A stretch of DNA of 32,542 nt from an uncultured Clostridium sp. (GCA_946496575.1 CAMMHE010000015.1:1-32542); one strand, 5' to 3'. Shown: positions 1-6,871, counted from the first letter of the stretch. Notes: generated from the sequence alone by a model not told the origin. Translations and numbers: made by a program.

Positions 1-319
1 TTCAATATTTTTTTTTCAATTTACATGTGACATATCTATTTTAAACCTATATTTATAAAAAACATTTAAAGTTTGCCCTTTTTTCGAGGATGAAAGTTTA
101 ATTTGATATTCTACTGGCGTAACTATTATAAAAACATATATTTTACTTAAACTAATAATTTTCTTGTAATTTATTTATAATATTTTTATATTAAACTTTT
201 TATCGGAAATTTATCATTGTTTTTTACTGCAACTATTCTAATTAATTCTTCATTTTTTAGTTTAATTTCTATTTCATTTTTCTCTAAATTAGAGTATCGA
301 GAATTTTTAGACTTTATAG
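1..319. other. AT-rich stretch without a recognisable gene
   Basis: No reading frame with a plausible start and ribosome binding site is visible on either strand. Short minus-strand open stretches (about 14-180 and 195-310) are broken by stops and have no start. The stretch is probably decayed mobile DNA like what follows it. Confidence 0.5.
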
Positions 320-716
320 TATAATATAAAAGAAATTATTCCAAAATTATTAAAAAATTCAGAATGAGATGAATTTATTGAAAAACTCTATCAAGATTAT
401 GTTACTTTACAAGAAAAATTATCAATACAAGCTAATATTATTGATGAGATTGAAAAAATACCAAATATAAAGAAAATCTATTCTTGCTGATAATAAAGAA
501 CTTAATAATCAAGTAAACACTATTAAAGCAGAATATAAGGAAAAAGAACTTGATATTGAATTGAAATATAAAAATAGAATAAAAAGTTTAGAAAAGGAAA
601 ACCTTCATTTACACAAAATTATTGATAAATTTTATAATACTGTTGATAAATTTATAATTTGGATTTGCCATAAATTTGGTATTGAGGAATCTGAAGAATT
701 GGTTTGAAATTTTGAA
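320..716 (+). pseudogene. Remnant of a plasmid mobilisation (Mob/Pre relaxase-like) C-terminus
   Basis: Two plus-strand frames join across a one-base shift near 475-485. The first gives a helical segment (KEIIPKLLKNSE, then LYQDYVTLQEKLS). The second gives a charged coiled coil (LEKENLHLHKIIDKFYNTV) and a hydrophobic end (DKFIIWICHKFGIEESEE). This layout, a long coiled coil then a short W-I-C helix, resembles the C-terminal tail of Firmicute Mob/Pre relaxases; that assignment is from memory of the family. There is no start codon, the catalytic N-terminal half is absent, and similarity stops near 716. TGA codons at 365 and 705 interrupt the frame. Coding capacity is lost, so this is a relic of an integrated mobilisable element. 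It could also be the tail of another coiled-coil plasmid protein. Confidence 0.45.
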
Positions 717-861
717 AAAGAAAATCACATCATAGGAATGCATTTGTTTCGGTTTATCACTTGTTTTTTTAACTAATTTCTTTGCTCCATTTACCTTCTG
801 ACTTGTTAAGGTTTTTGATGCTAAAATGATATCTTTTGCTGCCATTAGATGGTTCACGCAT

Positions 862-1155
862 TTACGTTAACTTTACTCCATATTTTGGTGCATAGTCTTT
901 TTTGATGACCTGCAAAAGCAAATTGCCACAGTGCTTTTTGGTGTGTACAATATAACCATCAACATCATCTAAAAAAGTATTTTGATTTGGACATGGTATG
1001 GTTATAACATAACCCCATGGAGCATCTCCGACAGGAATCTGTCCTTTAGGCATTTTCCGTTGACACCATTTGTCAGACTTGGTAACAGGTCTTATCTCAC
1101 AGTTAAGCAAGTAATACCTGTTGGATTGTTGCTGTTTCTTATTCCATTCTGCCAT
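862..1155 (-). CDS. Orphan 97-aa protein of unknown function with palindromic promoter
   Basis: I do not recognise the family. The 97-residue product is basic, has no signal peptide or membrane segment, and has four cysteines (one in the WCQRK segment, one in IPCPNQ, one in KHCGN) with an aromatic-rich first half. The start is well supported: GAAGGAG sits five bases before the ATG. A consensus promoter with a perfect 12-bp inverted repeat over its -10 lies just upstream, as in autoregulated modules. Directly after the TAA stop, in the same frame, an ATG opens a further 30-codon stretch (861 to 769) with no ribosome binding site, so the present stop may truncate a longer ancestral protein. A small regulator or antitoxin-like role is possible but is inference from the promoter only. 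Confidence 0.55.
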   Translation of the reverse strand: MAEWNKKQQQSNRYYLLNCEIRPVTKSDKWCQRKMPKGQIPVGDAPWGYVITIPCPNQNTFLDDVDGYIVHTKKHCGNLLLQVIKKDYAPKYGVKLT

Positions 1156-1178
1156 AAATCTCCTTCAGCTCCTTTATT

Positions 1179-1221
1179 AAATGATGTATAAATTATACAT
1201 CATTTATGTCTACTTTGTCAA
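1179..1221 (-). promoter_or_regulatory. Consensus promoter overlapped by perfect 12-bp palindrome
   Basis: On the minus strand TTGACA (1216-1221) and TATAAT (1192-1197) are separated by 18 bases. The -10 lies inside a perfect inverted repeat with 12-bp arms and a 3-base centre (1179-1205). The start codon of the 97-aa gene is 24 bases beyond the palindrome. The position is typical of a repressor operator, most simply one bound by the gene's own product. Confidence 0.7.
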
Positions 1222-1235
1222 CAATATGCGAAATT

Positions 1236-1556
1236 TTATGCTACTTTTATTCCTGTATCTACAACCTCTTTTACAAAAGGATTTGAAACATTTTCGTAAT
1301 CTTCTGTTGTTATTGGGTGTGGCTCTATTCTAGCATCTATGTCCCAAGTCATTCCCATTAAAACTGCCATACAATCATAAATATCTTCAAAATCATCAGA
1401 AATAACAGCAATATCTATATCACTATCTTCATTTTCTGTTCCTTTTGCATAAGAGCCAAATAATATAATTGCCGTAACATTATATTGCTTTTTTATTTCT
1501 TCTATAAACTTATTTATACTATTTATAATATCTTTATTTATTGTTCTTTCAACCAT
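1236..1556 (-). CDS. MNT-type minimal nucleotidyltransferase (antitoxin of HEPN-MNT pair)
   Basis: The 106-residue protein belongs to the minimal nucleotidyltransferase group of the polymerase-beta superfamily. The signature GS-x10-D-x-D is intact: G34-S35 in ILFGSYAKGT and D46/D48 in SDIDIA. A third acidic position is likely in the IDARIE strand. In studied HEPN-MNT pairs this protein transfers AMP from ATP to a tyrosine of the HEPN partner and neutralises it. The gene starts inside the end of the HEPN gene (19-base overlap) with AGGAGGT in front of the ATG, so the two are translationally coupled. Length is normal for the family and no key residue is missing. The neutralising role is family knowledge; the fold assignment is from motif. 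Confidence 0.88.
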   Translation of the reverse strand: MVERTINKDIINSINKFIEEIKKQYNVTAIILFGSYAKGTENEDSDIDIAVISDDFEDIYDCMAVLMGMTWDIDARIEPHPITTEDYENVSNPFVKEVVDTGIKVA

Positions 1557-1927
1557 TTTCGTACCTCCTGAATATTTTTTACTTGTTCAGATGTATAATC
1601 ATCTGTGCATTTTTCATCAAAAGTCCTTTTATAATTATCATATCTAGCACTTATATTAAATGTATTTATAGTTTGTATCTTTTCTCTTATTTCTTTTGGT
1701 ACTTCTAAACTTGCTTTTTGAGAAAGTAAAATTAAATTATGAATTTTAGGTGCTATTGGGTCATCTGGATTATTCTTTGCATATAATCCTTTTAAAAGTT
1801 TTTCAATTACTAAATGTCCTATAAACAAACACCAAGTATTCTTTTTTCCAGCTTTCATATAAAGCATTGTGTCATAATCTTCATCTGCACTTTTAAACCA
1901 ATATTCCATTAAATCTACACTATTCAT
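1538..1927 (-). CDS. HEPN domain protein (toxin-like partner of MNT)
   Basis: A 129-residue, mostly helical protein with the pattern of the HEPN family usually encoded beside minimal nucleotidyltransferases: an N-terminal YWFKSADEDYDTM helix, a central helix ending in HLVIEKLLKGLYA, and a C-terminal SARYDNYKR segment. HEPN proteins are often ribonucleases using R-x4-6-H; no such pair is visible near the ARY segment, so nuclease activity is doubtful, though tyrosines that an MNT partner could modify are present. The ATG at 1927 is preferred over the TTG 18 bases upstream because AAAGGAA precedes it at proper distance. A TATAAT lies at 1955-1960. First gene of a two-gene operon overlapping the MNT gene. 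Confidence 0.85.
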   Translation of the reverse strand: MNSVDLMEYWFKSADEDYDTMLYMKAGKKNTWCLFIGHLVIEKLLKGLYAKNNPDDPIAPKIHNLILLSQKASLEVPKEIREKIQTINTFNISARYDNYKRTFDEKCTDDYTSEQVKNIQEVRKWLKEQ

Positions 1928-2007
1928 ATATTTTTTTCCTTTCAATCTATTCTTATTATAGCATTAAAGTTAAATTTTTACTACATTTTATTGACTATTT
2001 TTTAAAA

Positions 2008-2364
2008 CTATTGTAACCACTCATAAACATTATCTTCAGTAAGTTCTCCATGTTTTTTAGCTTGTTTTTTCCAAATTTCAAATTCTGATTTTAGTTTCTT
2101 ATCTTCTTTATTCTTATTAACTATACCAAATTTTTGTTGATATGTTTTTCTATATTCAGAATAAGCTGACTTTTCTTGTAATCTCTTGCTATAAGAGAGT
2201 ATTTCTCCTCGTTCTCTACAAGTTTTTCCGTTTTCTTTTGGATAATCACAATAAATCTCATCTAGCCTTGAATTTGGTATAAAATACATTCCACAGTTTT
2301 GACATTCTTTTATAGGGTAATTATCTGTTTTTGATAATTCTTCTAATATAGCATAACAAATTAA
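2008..2364 (-). pseudogene. C-terminal fragment of a DUF6076-type zinc-finger protein
   Basis: The minus-strand frame encodes a treble-cysteine motif: CQNCGMYFIP, then IYCDYP, then KTCRERG. It is followed by a basic helical segment ending in a stop at 2008. This is the C-terminal end of the DUF6076 family, hypothetical proteins of a few hundred residues found in gut Firmicutes and often on mobile DNA (family assignment from memory). An in-frame TAA at 2365-2367 cuts the frame before any start codon. The internal ATG at 2289 lacks a ribosome binding site and would split the zinc finger. The rest of the gene is gone, so I read this as a truncated relic, abutting an MFS relic on the other strand. 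Confidence 0.6.
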
Positions 2365-2716
2365 TTAGTAATTTATTATTTATAATATCAACCATAACAT
2401 TTATTTTTGCTCATAATTATATTACATTTGTAATCGCTATAGTAACTAATGTAATTAATAATTCGCTAAATTCTGGAATTACTAATTCAATATTATATGA
2501 AAATTTAGATAATAAACATAGGTATAATAAAATATTATTTTATAACTCTTTTTTTATAATATTTCATATATGCTTGCAATGATTATAGGTGGATATATTG
2601 GTCAAAAATTTGGTTTAATATATACTTATTATATTACGATAATTCCTTTTATTATTGATTTTATTGTTTTAAAAATAAAAAATAATATAAATACAGCAAA
2701 ATTCTTCATAAAATAA
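2352..2716 (+). pseudogene. Frameshifted fragment of an MFS transporter
   Basis: Two plus-strand frames give a hydrophobic protein segment when joined near 2535-2575. The first has two membrane-like stretches around TFVIAIVTNVINNSLNSG, then a hydrophilic loop (ILYENLDNKHRYNKIL) and another hydrophobic stretch. The second continues with MLAMIIGGYIGQKFGLIY and a last hydrophobic helix, ending in a stop at 2716. A membrane helix ending in SG, then SxLYxxL, is a pattern of one drug-efflux-like MFS subgroup. Only about the second quarter of a 400-residue transporter remains, without start and with a shifted frame. Substrate cannot be told. Confidence 0.5.
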
Positions 2717-2930
2717 TTTTCTATTTTTTGAAGCGATTAAGGGAGTTATATGCGAAAAATTTTCCTCCCACATTTTGCTCAAAAAAATAATTTGATTTCT
2801 CAACTGTTGAAACCAGTATATCATAAAATAAAAGATTATCAATAAATTCTTTTTAAAATATTGATAATTTTCTAAAAATAGCATATAATATTAGTAAGGA
2901 AAGTAAGGAATAAAGAAAGGATGTGATTTT
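2717..2930 (+). promoter_or_regulatory. Intergenic region with AbrB/PIN operon promoter
   Basis: TTGATA (2861-2866) and TATAAT (2884-2889) are 17 bases apart. AAAGAAAGGA precedes the ATG at 2931. The remaining bases hold no supported gene. A piece near 2755-2775 (AAAATTTTCCTCCCACA) resembles the inverted repeat beside the tRNA gene. Confidence 0.7.
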
Positions 2931-3188
2931 ATGGAATTAGCAAAAGTAACTACAAAAGGTCAAGTAACTATTCCAAAATCAATAAGAGAATTATTACATT
3001 TAAAAGAGGGAAGTAAAATTCTTTTTATTCAAAAAGGAAAGGATATAGTTATTCAAAATTCTGCAATGACAGCTTTAGAAAAAATACAAGATGCTTTTGA
3101 TGGTGAAGCAGAAAGACTTGGTTTAGAAACAGAAGAAGATGTTGTAGAAATGATAAAAGAATTTAGAAAAAATAGAAAGAAGGATTAG
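2931..3188 (+). CDS. AbrB/MazE-fold antitoxin
   Basis: An 85-residue protein with a complete N-terminal SpoVT/AbrB DNA-binding domain (residues 2-46): the signature TTKGQVTIPKSIRELL is followed by a glycine-containing strand LKEGSKILFI. The charged helical C-terminal half would bind and inhibit the toxin. It is encoded one base before the PIN-domain gene, the normal antitoxin-first order of VapBC-type modules. The dimeric swapped-hairpin fold typically binds its own promoter, so autoregulation with the toxin is expected from the family. Length is normal and nothing is missing. Confidence 0.9.
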   Translation: MELAKVTTKGQVTIPKSIRELLHLKEGSKILFIQKGKDIVIQNSAMTALEKIQDAFDGEAERLGLETEEDVVEMIKEFRKNRKKD

Positions 3189-3189
3189 T

Positions 3190-3591
3190 ATGCGAATAAT
3201 GTTAGATACAAATATTCTTATTTCTGCATTTGTATTTAAGAGCAAAAAAATGAATGAACTAATCTCTAAACTTTCTAAAGAACATGAAATAATAATTTGC
3301 TCATATACAGTTGAAGAACTAAAGGAATTAATAAATTCAAAATTTAAGGTAAGCCAAAAAGATTTAGACGAATTTTTAAAAGACTTCCCATTTGATTTAG
3401 TTTATTCTCCAACTAATGTTGAAAATAAACTATTTGAAATTAGAGATAAAGATGATTATATCATTTTACATACTGCTATTATTGAAAATGTTGATATATT
3501 TATAACTGGAGATAAAGATTTTGATGTCATTGATATAGATAAGCCAGAAATTATGAGTGTTAAGGAGTTTTTAGAAAAATATTGTTCATAA
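3190..3591 (+). CDS. PIN-domain toxin (putative VapC-like endoribonuclease)
   Basis: A 133-residue PIN-domain protein of the 'putative toxin-antitoxin system toxin component, PIN family' type. The acidic metal-binding residues are visible in order: D6 in MLDTNIL, E42/E43 in TVEELKEL, D88/D89 in RDKDDYII, and D108/D110 in ITGDKDF. Such enzymes cleave RNA, often tRNA or rRNA, using Mg or Mn; the target here cannot be inferred. The start follows the antitoxin stop by one base and GAAAGAAGG lies inside the antitoxin gene's end. All catalytic positions are present, so the module looks intact, unlike the relics around it. Confidence 0.88.
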   Translation: MRIMLDTNILISAFVFKSKKMNELISKLSKEHEIIICSYTVEELKELINSKFKVSQKDLDEFLKDFPFDLVYSPTNVENKLFEIRDKDDYIILHTAIIENVDIFITGDKDFDVIDIDKPEIMSVKEFLEKYCS

Positions 3592-3639
3592 ACTAGTGTT
3601 CCAAGTTTAACATTTAATTTTGGTTTTATATAGAAAATT

Positions 3640-3694
3640 CTCCCACAAAATTCTATAACTACTTATTTAAAGCGTTTTTTGAATTTTGTGGGAG
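3640..3694. terminator. 14-bp perfect inverted repeat between PIN toxin and tRNA-Thr
   Basis: CTCCCACAAAATTC (3640-3653) is repeated in inverse at 3681-3694, with a 27-base loop and near-match extension on the outside (AAAATT / AATTTT). It lies where transcripts from the PIN gene (+) and the tRNA gene (-) converge. Bidirectional termination is the simplest reading, but the loop is long and the T-tracts are short. Confidence 0.45.
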
Positions 3695-3701
3695 CAATTT
3701 T

Positions 3702-3777
3702 TGGAGCCACTAAGCAGAATCGAACTGCTGACCTACGGGTTACGAATCCGTTGCTCTACCAACTAAGCTATAGTGGC
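3702..3777 (-). tRNA. tRNA-Thr(CGU)
   Basis: The minus strand folds as a full cloverleaf with encoded CCA: acceptor GCCACTA/TAGTGGC, D-stem GCTT/GAGC, anticodon loop TTCGTAA with anticodon CGT (reads ACG, threonine), variable loop AGGTC, T-stem AGCAG/CTGCT with loop TTCGATT. The base pair closing the anticodon loop is A31-C39, a mismatch; the other four pairs of that stem are intact. Decayed mobile DNA and toxin-antitoxin genes begin immediately on its 3' side, consistent with use of the tRNA 3' end as an integration site. Confidence 0.93.
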
Positions 3778-3857
3778 ATTTACTATATAATTATAATCTT
3801 TATTTTCATATTAGTAAATATTATTAATAAAAAATTTCAAAACTTTTTTATTATGTA

Positions 3858-3886
3858 TTGATAAAAAAAACAAATAATGTTATCAT
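3858..3886 (+). promoter_or_regulatory. Promoter of the 112-aa membrane protein gene
   Basis: TTGATA (3858-3863) and TATCAT (3881-3886) are 17 bases apart, about 40 bases before the start codon. Confidence 0.6.
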
Positions 3887-3926
3887 AATGTTAATTTATA
3901 AATTATTTTACAAAGGAGGAAGCCAA

Positions 3927-4265
3927 ATGTTTATTTTTAACATATCAAATGCTCTTACACTATTATTACTGTTAGCCGCAACTGTTTTACTTATTTTTTT
4001 AGCACAAGAGTTAAAAAAGAGTTATATTGTTGTTATACCTTTAGTTTTTTATTTAATACTACTAGTTATGCATGTATTCCAACTTATAACTTTAAATGCA
4101 GATTATAATTATCTATCTTCTACTCTTTCATGGTGTGTAATTATTGATTTTATATTTATTGCAATTACTTTCTTCTCTTTCTTGTGGGTTGATGATATTG
4201 AAGCTAAAGCATTAAATAAGAAAAGTATAGATAATAGTTTAGACTGGTTTTGGAAAGAATTATAA
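3927..4265 (+). CDS. Small three-helix membrane protein, unknown function
   Basis: A 112-residue protein with three likely transmembrane segments (about residues 6-26, 32-52 and 68-90) and a short acidic C-terminal tail ending in DWFWKEL. The ATG at 3927 is chosen because AAAGGAGG sits directly upstream; the open frame reaches back to 3858 but that part overlaps the promoter. It is a single-gene unit with its own promoter and terminator. I do not recognise a family with a known role. Its place between the tRNA-Thr gene and the polysaccharide locus gives no functional hint. Confidence 0.75.
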   Translation: MFIFNISNALTLLLLLAATVLLIFLAQELKKSYIVVIPLVFYLILLVMHVFQLITLNADYNYLSSTLSWCVIIDFIFIAITFFSFLWVDDIEAKALNKKSIDNSLDWFWKEL

Positions 4266-4296
4266 TTTGGAGCTTGTAAAACTGAATTAATGTATT

Positions 4297-4325
4297 AATT
4301 GCCATCAACATGATGGCAATTTTTT
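4297..4325 (+). terminator. Rho-independent terminator
   Basis: An 11-bp perfect stem (AATTGCCATCA / TGATGGCAATT, loop ACA) is followed by T residues. It ends the 3927 gene and overlaps the stop of the convergent cpsB-like gene. Confidence 0.9.
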
Positions 4326-5085
4326 AAATTCCCCAAAAACCTTTTTTTATCTTGGTTGGCATCTCTGTATATATTGGTTTATTTTCTAGCACTAATTGTG
4401 CATTAATATCTGTTAAATTTCTAATCATTTTTTTATCAACTATTTTATTAAGCTCATGTAATGCTTCTGGAATGTTATTATAAATTGAATTCTGTCTATG
4501 AACATCCGAACCCAAAAAATGAATCATGTTATTTTTCAACAATAATTTAACTGTCTTTTCAGCATGTTTCCCATACATTCCTAAAACACTGCCAAAATTT
4601 GCTTGAAACAAAACTCCTAATTCTAAAAATTCTAATAACCAATTAGGATTTTTTTTAACATATTCATATCTTTCCGGATGAGCAATTATAGGAACATATT
4701 TGTTTCCAAGCAAATTATAAATTATATTTTTTAGATTTGGTATCTCATTTCTCATTGGAAGTTCAAATAATATATATTTAGAATTATTTATTGTAGAAGC
4801 CTTATTATCTTGTATAAGTTCTAACATATTATAATCTACATATATCTCGCTTCCTAAATATAATTCTATATCTATTTCCAAATCCTTTATTCCTTTATTA
4901 ATCATCTCTAGAAACTTTTCTCTTGATTCTACATCAAATTCATATTCATCTTGGATATAATGTGATGTAGCAATTATTTTTGTAAATCCTACTTTTTTAG
5001 CTTCTTTAATAAGATTTATTGTTTCTTCTATACTTCTTGAACCATCGTCAAGTTCTGGTAATATATGTGAATGGAAATCTATCAT
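4324..5085 (-). CDS. cpsB: PHP-family protein-tyrosine phosphatase CpsB/YwqE
   Basis: A 253-residue PHP-fold metallophosphatase that dephosphorylates the tyrosine kinase CpsD and so controls polysaccharide assembly. Metal ligands are visible: H5 and H7 in MIDFHSHILP, H42 in TSHY, E80 in LGSE, H136 in AHPERY, and D194/H196 in GSDVHR. The DDGS motif after the first histidines is typical of this phosphatase group rather than of histidinol phosphatases. Length is normal. It is the last gene of the unit that starts with the phosphoglycosyl transferase, 11 bases after the kinase gene, with AGAGGA before its ATG. It acts at the inner face of the membrane. Only the exact polymer regulated is unknown. 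Confidence 0.92.
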   Translation of the reverse strand: MIDFHSHILPELDDGSRSIEETINLIKEAKKVGFTKIIATSHYIQDEYEFDVESREKFLEMINKGIKDLEIDIELYLGSEIYVDYNMLELIQDNKASTINNSKYILFELPMRNEIPNLKNIIYNLLGNKYVPIIAHPERYEYVKKNPNWLLEFLELGVLFQANFGSVLGMYGKHAEKTVKLLLKNNMIHFLGSDVHRQNSIYNNIPEALHELNKIVDKKMIRNLTDINAQLVLENKPIYTEMPTKIKKGFWGI

Positions 5086-5096
5086 AAATTATCCTC

Positions 5097-6143
5097 TTAT
5101 TTATTCATTTTCTTTTTTTGTTCTTCAATATATCTATTCATTCTTCTTAACATTTCTTCAGTTGCGTTTAAGTTTGAAATTGTACTATCTTTAGAATTCA
5201 TACTTGTGTCTATTTTTAATTTTGAATCTATTAATTTATCTATACCATCTTTTTGTTTCTTATATGACTCTTTTTCTATATTAAATTCAATATTGTTAAG
5301 AGACTTTGATTTTTCTACATTGTTTTTAGTATTATCTTTTATACTAGTATTTTGTTTTTTATACCTATCATCTAAAATCGTTGCCTTGCCTCTTAAATAC
5401 AAATCTGTATTAATATTTTTTGATTTTGTTAATTGCTGTGTGTTTCCATAATATTCACCATAATATGAATCTTGATATCTTTTTACTGATGTTGGTATTT
5501 TATTTATAACAACTCCTGCTAAATTTCCTCCTACATTTTTTATGCTTTTTTGAACTTTACTCAAATTATCTTTTTTTGTTTCCTGATGTGCAACTACTAT
5601 AATTGTAGTATCTACTATTCTAGCCATAATTGTTGAATCTGTAACTAATAATGCTGGTGGTGCATCAAATAAAATCATATCAAATTGGTCTTTTAAATCT
5701 ACTAAAAGTTTAAACATTCTTTGATTTCCTAACAATTCTGAAGGATTTGGAGGTACATCTCCAGCCGGTATAACATATAAATTTTCTACATCTGTTGGTC
5801 TTACGAAATTTCTAATATCATCTACATTATACCCTTCTCCATCATTTACTACACCTGATAAATAATTAGATAATCCTGGTCGAGCTAATACATTAAAAAT
5901 GCTAAACTGTCTACCTTTTCTTAAATCTGCATCTACAATTACAACACTTTTTCCATCTTGTGCAAATGTAACAGCTAAATTAGCTGTTGTCCAGCTTTTT
6001 CCTTCCCCTGGAAGAGTACTTGTAATTAATATTGTTTGCAACTTTTGACTATTACTCATAAATTGTATATTTGTTCTTAAATTTCTAAACATCTCTGAAA
6101 CTGGTGATTTAGGATTAGTAAAAGTAATTAGCTCATTTCTCAT
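5097..6143 (-). CDS. cpsD: Bacterial tyrosine kinase CpsD/CapB with extended C-terminal tail
   Basis: A BY-kinase ATPase domain occupies residues 1-220: Walker A LPGEGKSW (44-51), Walker A' IVDADL (69-74) and Walker B MILFDAP (156-162). It phosphorylates itself and, with the Wzz-like partner CpsC, controls polymer chain length. A tyrosine group (YQDSYYGEYYG, about 223-233) follows, matching the usual autophosphorylated cluster. After that come about 115 extra residues that are Lys/Asn/Ser-rich and end in a predicted helix (EEMLRRMNRYIEEQKKK). Family members usually stop shortly after the tyrosine cluster at about 230 residues, so the tail is unusual. The ATG overlaps the end of cpsC by four bases, so translation is coupled. 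Confidence 0.93.
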   Translation of the reverse strand: MRNELITFTNPKSPVSEMFRNLRTNIQFMSNSQKLQTILITSTLPGEGKSWTTANLAVTFAQDGKSVVIVDADLRKGRQFSIFNVLARPGLSNYLSGVVNDGEGYNVDDIRNFVRPTDVENLYVIPAGDVPPNPSELLGNQRMFKLLVDLKDQFDMILFDAPPALLVTDSTIMARIVDTTIIVVAHQETKKDNLSKVQKSIKNVGGNLAGVVINKIPTSVKRYQDSYYGEYYGNTQQLTKSKNINTDLYLRGKATILDDRYKKQNTSIKDNTKNNVEKSKSLNNIEFNIEKESYKKQKDGIDKLIDSKLKIDTSMNSKDSTISNLNATEEMLRRMNRYIEEQKKKMNK

Positions 6144-6871
6144 TTTCTTTTTCCTCCCTTAACCTTTTTTCTAGTTTTTCTCTTGTTTTTATTTCCTTCA
6201 ATTTCATAAACTGGAATATTAGCTAAAACTGTAATATTTAAGCTCTTTTCTATATCTTCTTGTGACTTTATTGAATTGTCCATTAAGAATGTAATAAAAA
6301 TATATATTGCTGATATAACTAATCCTACTAATCCAAATATAACTATATCACGTATACGATTTAGATTTGAAGGTGATAGAGATACTTCTGCTGGATCTAC
6401 TATATGAACATTGTCTATATTGTATAATCTTTTTACTTCATCTGTAAATACTACTGCTATTTCATTTGCAATTTGAGCTGCTTTGTCCGCATTTATATTT
6501 GTTACTGTTATTTTAATTATTTCTGTATTTGATTCTGATGTTACTGTAACATTATCTTTTATACTTTGTTCATCATCTTCTATTCCTAAATTTGATATTA
6601 CTTTTCTAATTACTGTAGTACTTTTTACTAATGAACTATATGTTGAAATTAATTTTGAATTTAATGTTAAGTCTGTTGCTGTTATTCCTGTACTGCCATT
6701 TGCCGATTGGCTTTGTGCTAATAATAGTGTTGTATATGATGAATATTCAGGCACTAATATAAATGATGAATATATAAATCCTAATACCATAAATATTGCT
6801 ATAATTAATAAAATTGTCGCTTTTTTCTCCCAAAAGATCATCAATATTTCTTTTAAATCTATATCTTCCAT
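6140..6871 (-). CDS. cpsC: Wzz-family chain-length determinant / kinase adaptor CpsC
   Basis: A 243-residue membrane protein with the Wzz layout: a cytoplasmic start (DLKEILMIFWEKK), a first membrane helix (about 19-37), an extracellular domain, the proline-containing PAEVSLSPS segment, a second membrane helix (about 172-192) and a basic cytoplasmic tail. The C-terminal part activates CpsD, encoded next with a 4-base overlap. In Gram-positive systems adaptor and kinase are separate proteins as here. AAGGAG precedes the ATG. The tail is rich in Lys and Arg, consistent with contact to the kinase. It sets or senses polymer length together with CpsD and the Wzy polymerase. Length is normal and no residue is obviously missing. 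Confidence 0.92.
   Translation of the reverse strand: MEDIDLKEILMIFWEKKATILLIIAIFMVLGFIYSSFILVPEYSSYTTLLLAQSQSANGSTGITATDLTLNSKLISTYSSLVKSTTVIRKVISNLGIEDDEQSIKDNVTVTSESNTEIIKITVTNINADKAAQIANEIAVVFTDEVKRLYNIDNVHIVDPAEVSLSPSNLNRIRDIVIFGLVGLVISAIYIFITFLMDNSIKSQEDIEKSLNITVLANIPVYEIEGNKNKRKTRKKVKGGKRK

Noticed and set aside
14-180. Minus-strand frame with VTPVEYQIKLSS, like the end of an IS3-type transposase
   Set aside because: The likeness is one short TPVEY segment; there is no DDE residue, no start and no terminal inverted repeat.
320-716. Use of TGA as tryptophan in this genome
   Set aside because: Intact genes such as glgP use TGG for their many tryptophans, and genuine stops are not biased as a recoded genome would need. 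Decay of a relic is enough.
609-857. 82-codon minus-strand frame after the 97-aa gene
   Set aside because: It lacks a ribosome binding site and its second half is antisense to the mobilisation relic.
2669-2884. 71-codon minus-strand frame
   Set aside because: Overlaps the MFS relic and the AbrB promoter, has no ribosome binding site and no recognisable motif.
5071-5451. Long plus-strand frame opposite cpsD
   Set aside because: Phe/Leu/Ser-rich shadow of an AT-rich coding strand; cpsD has all kinase motifs.
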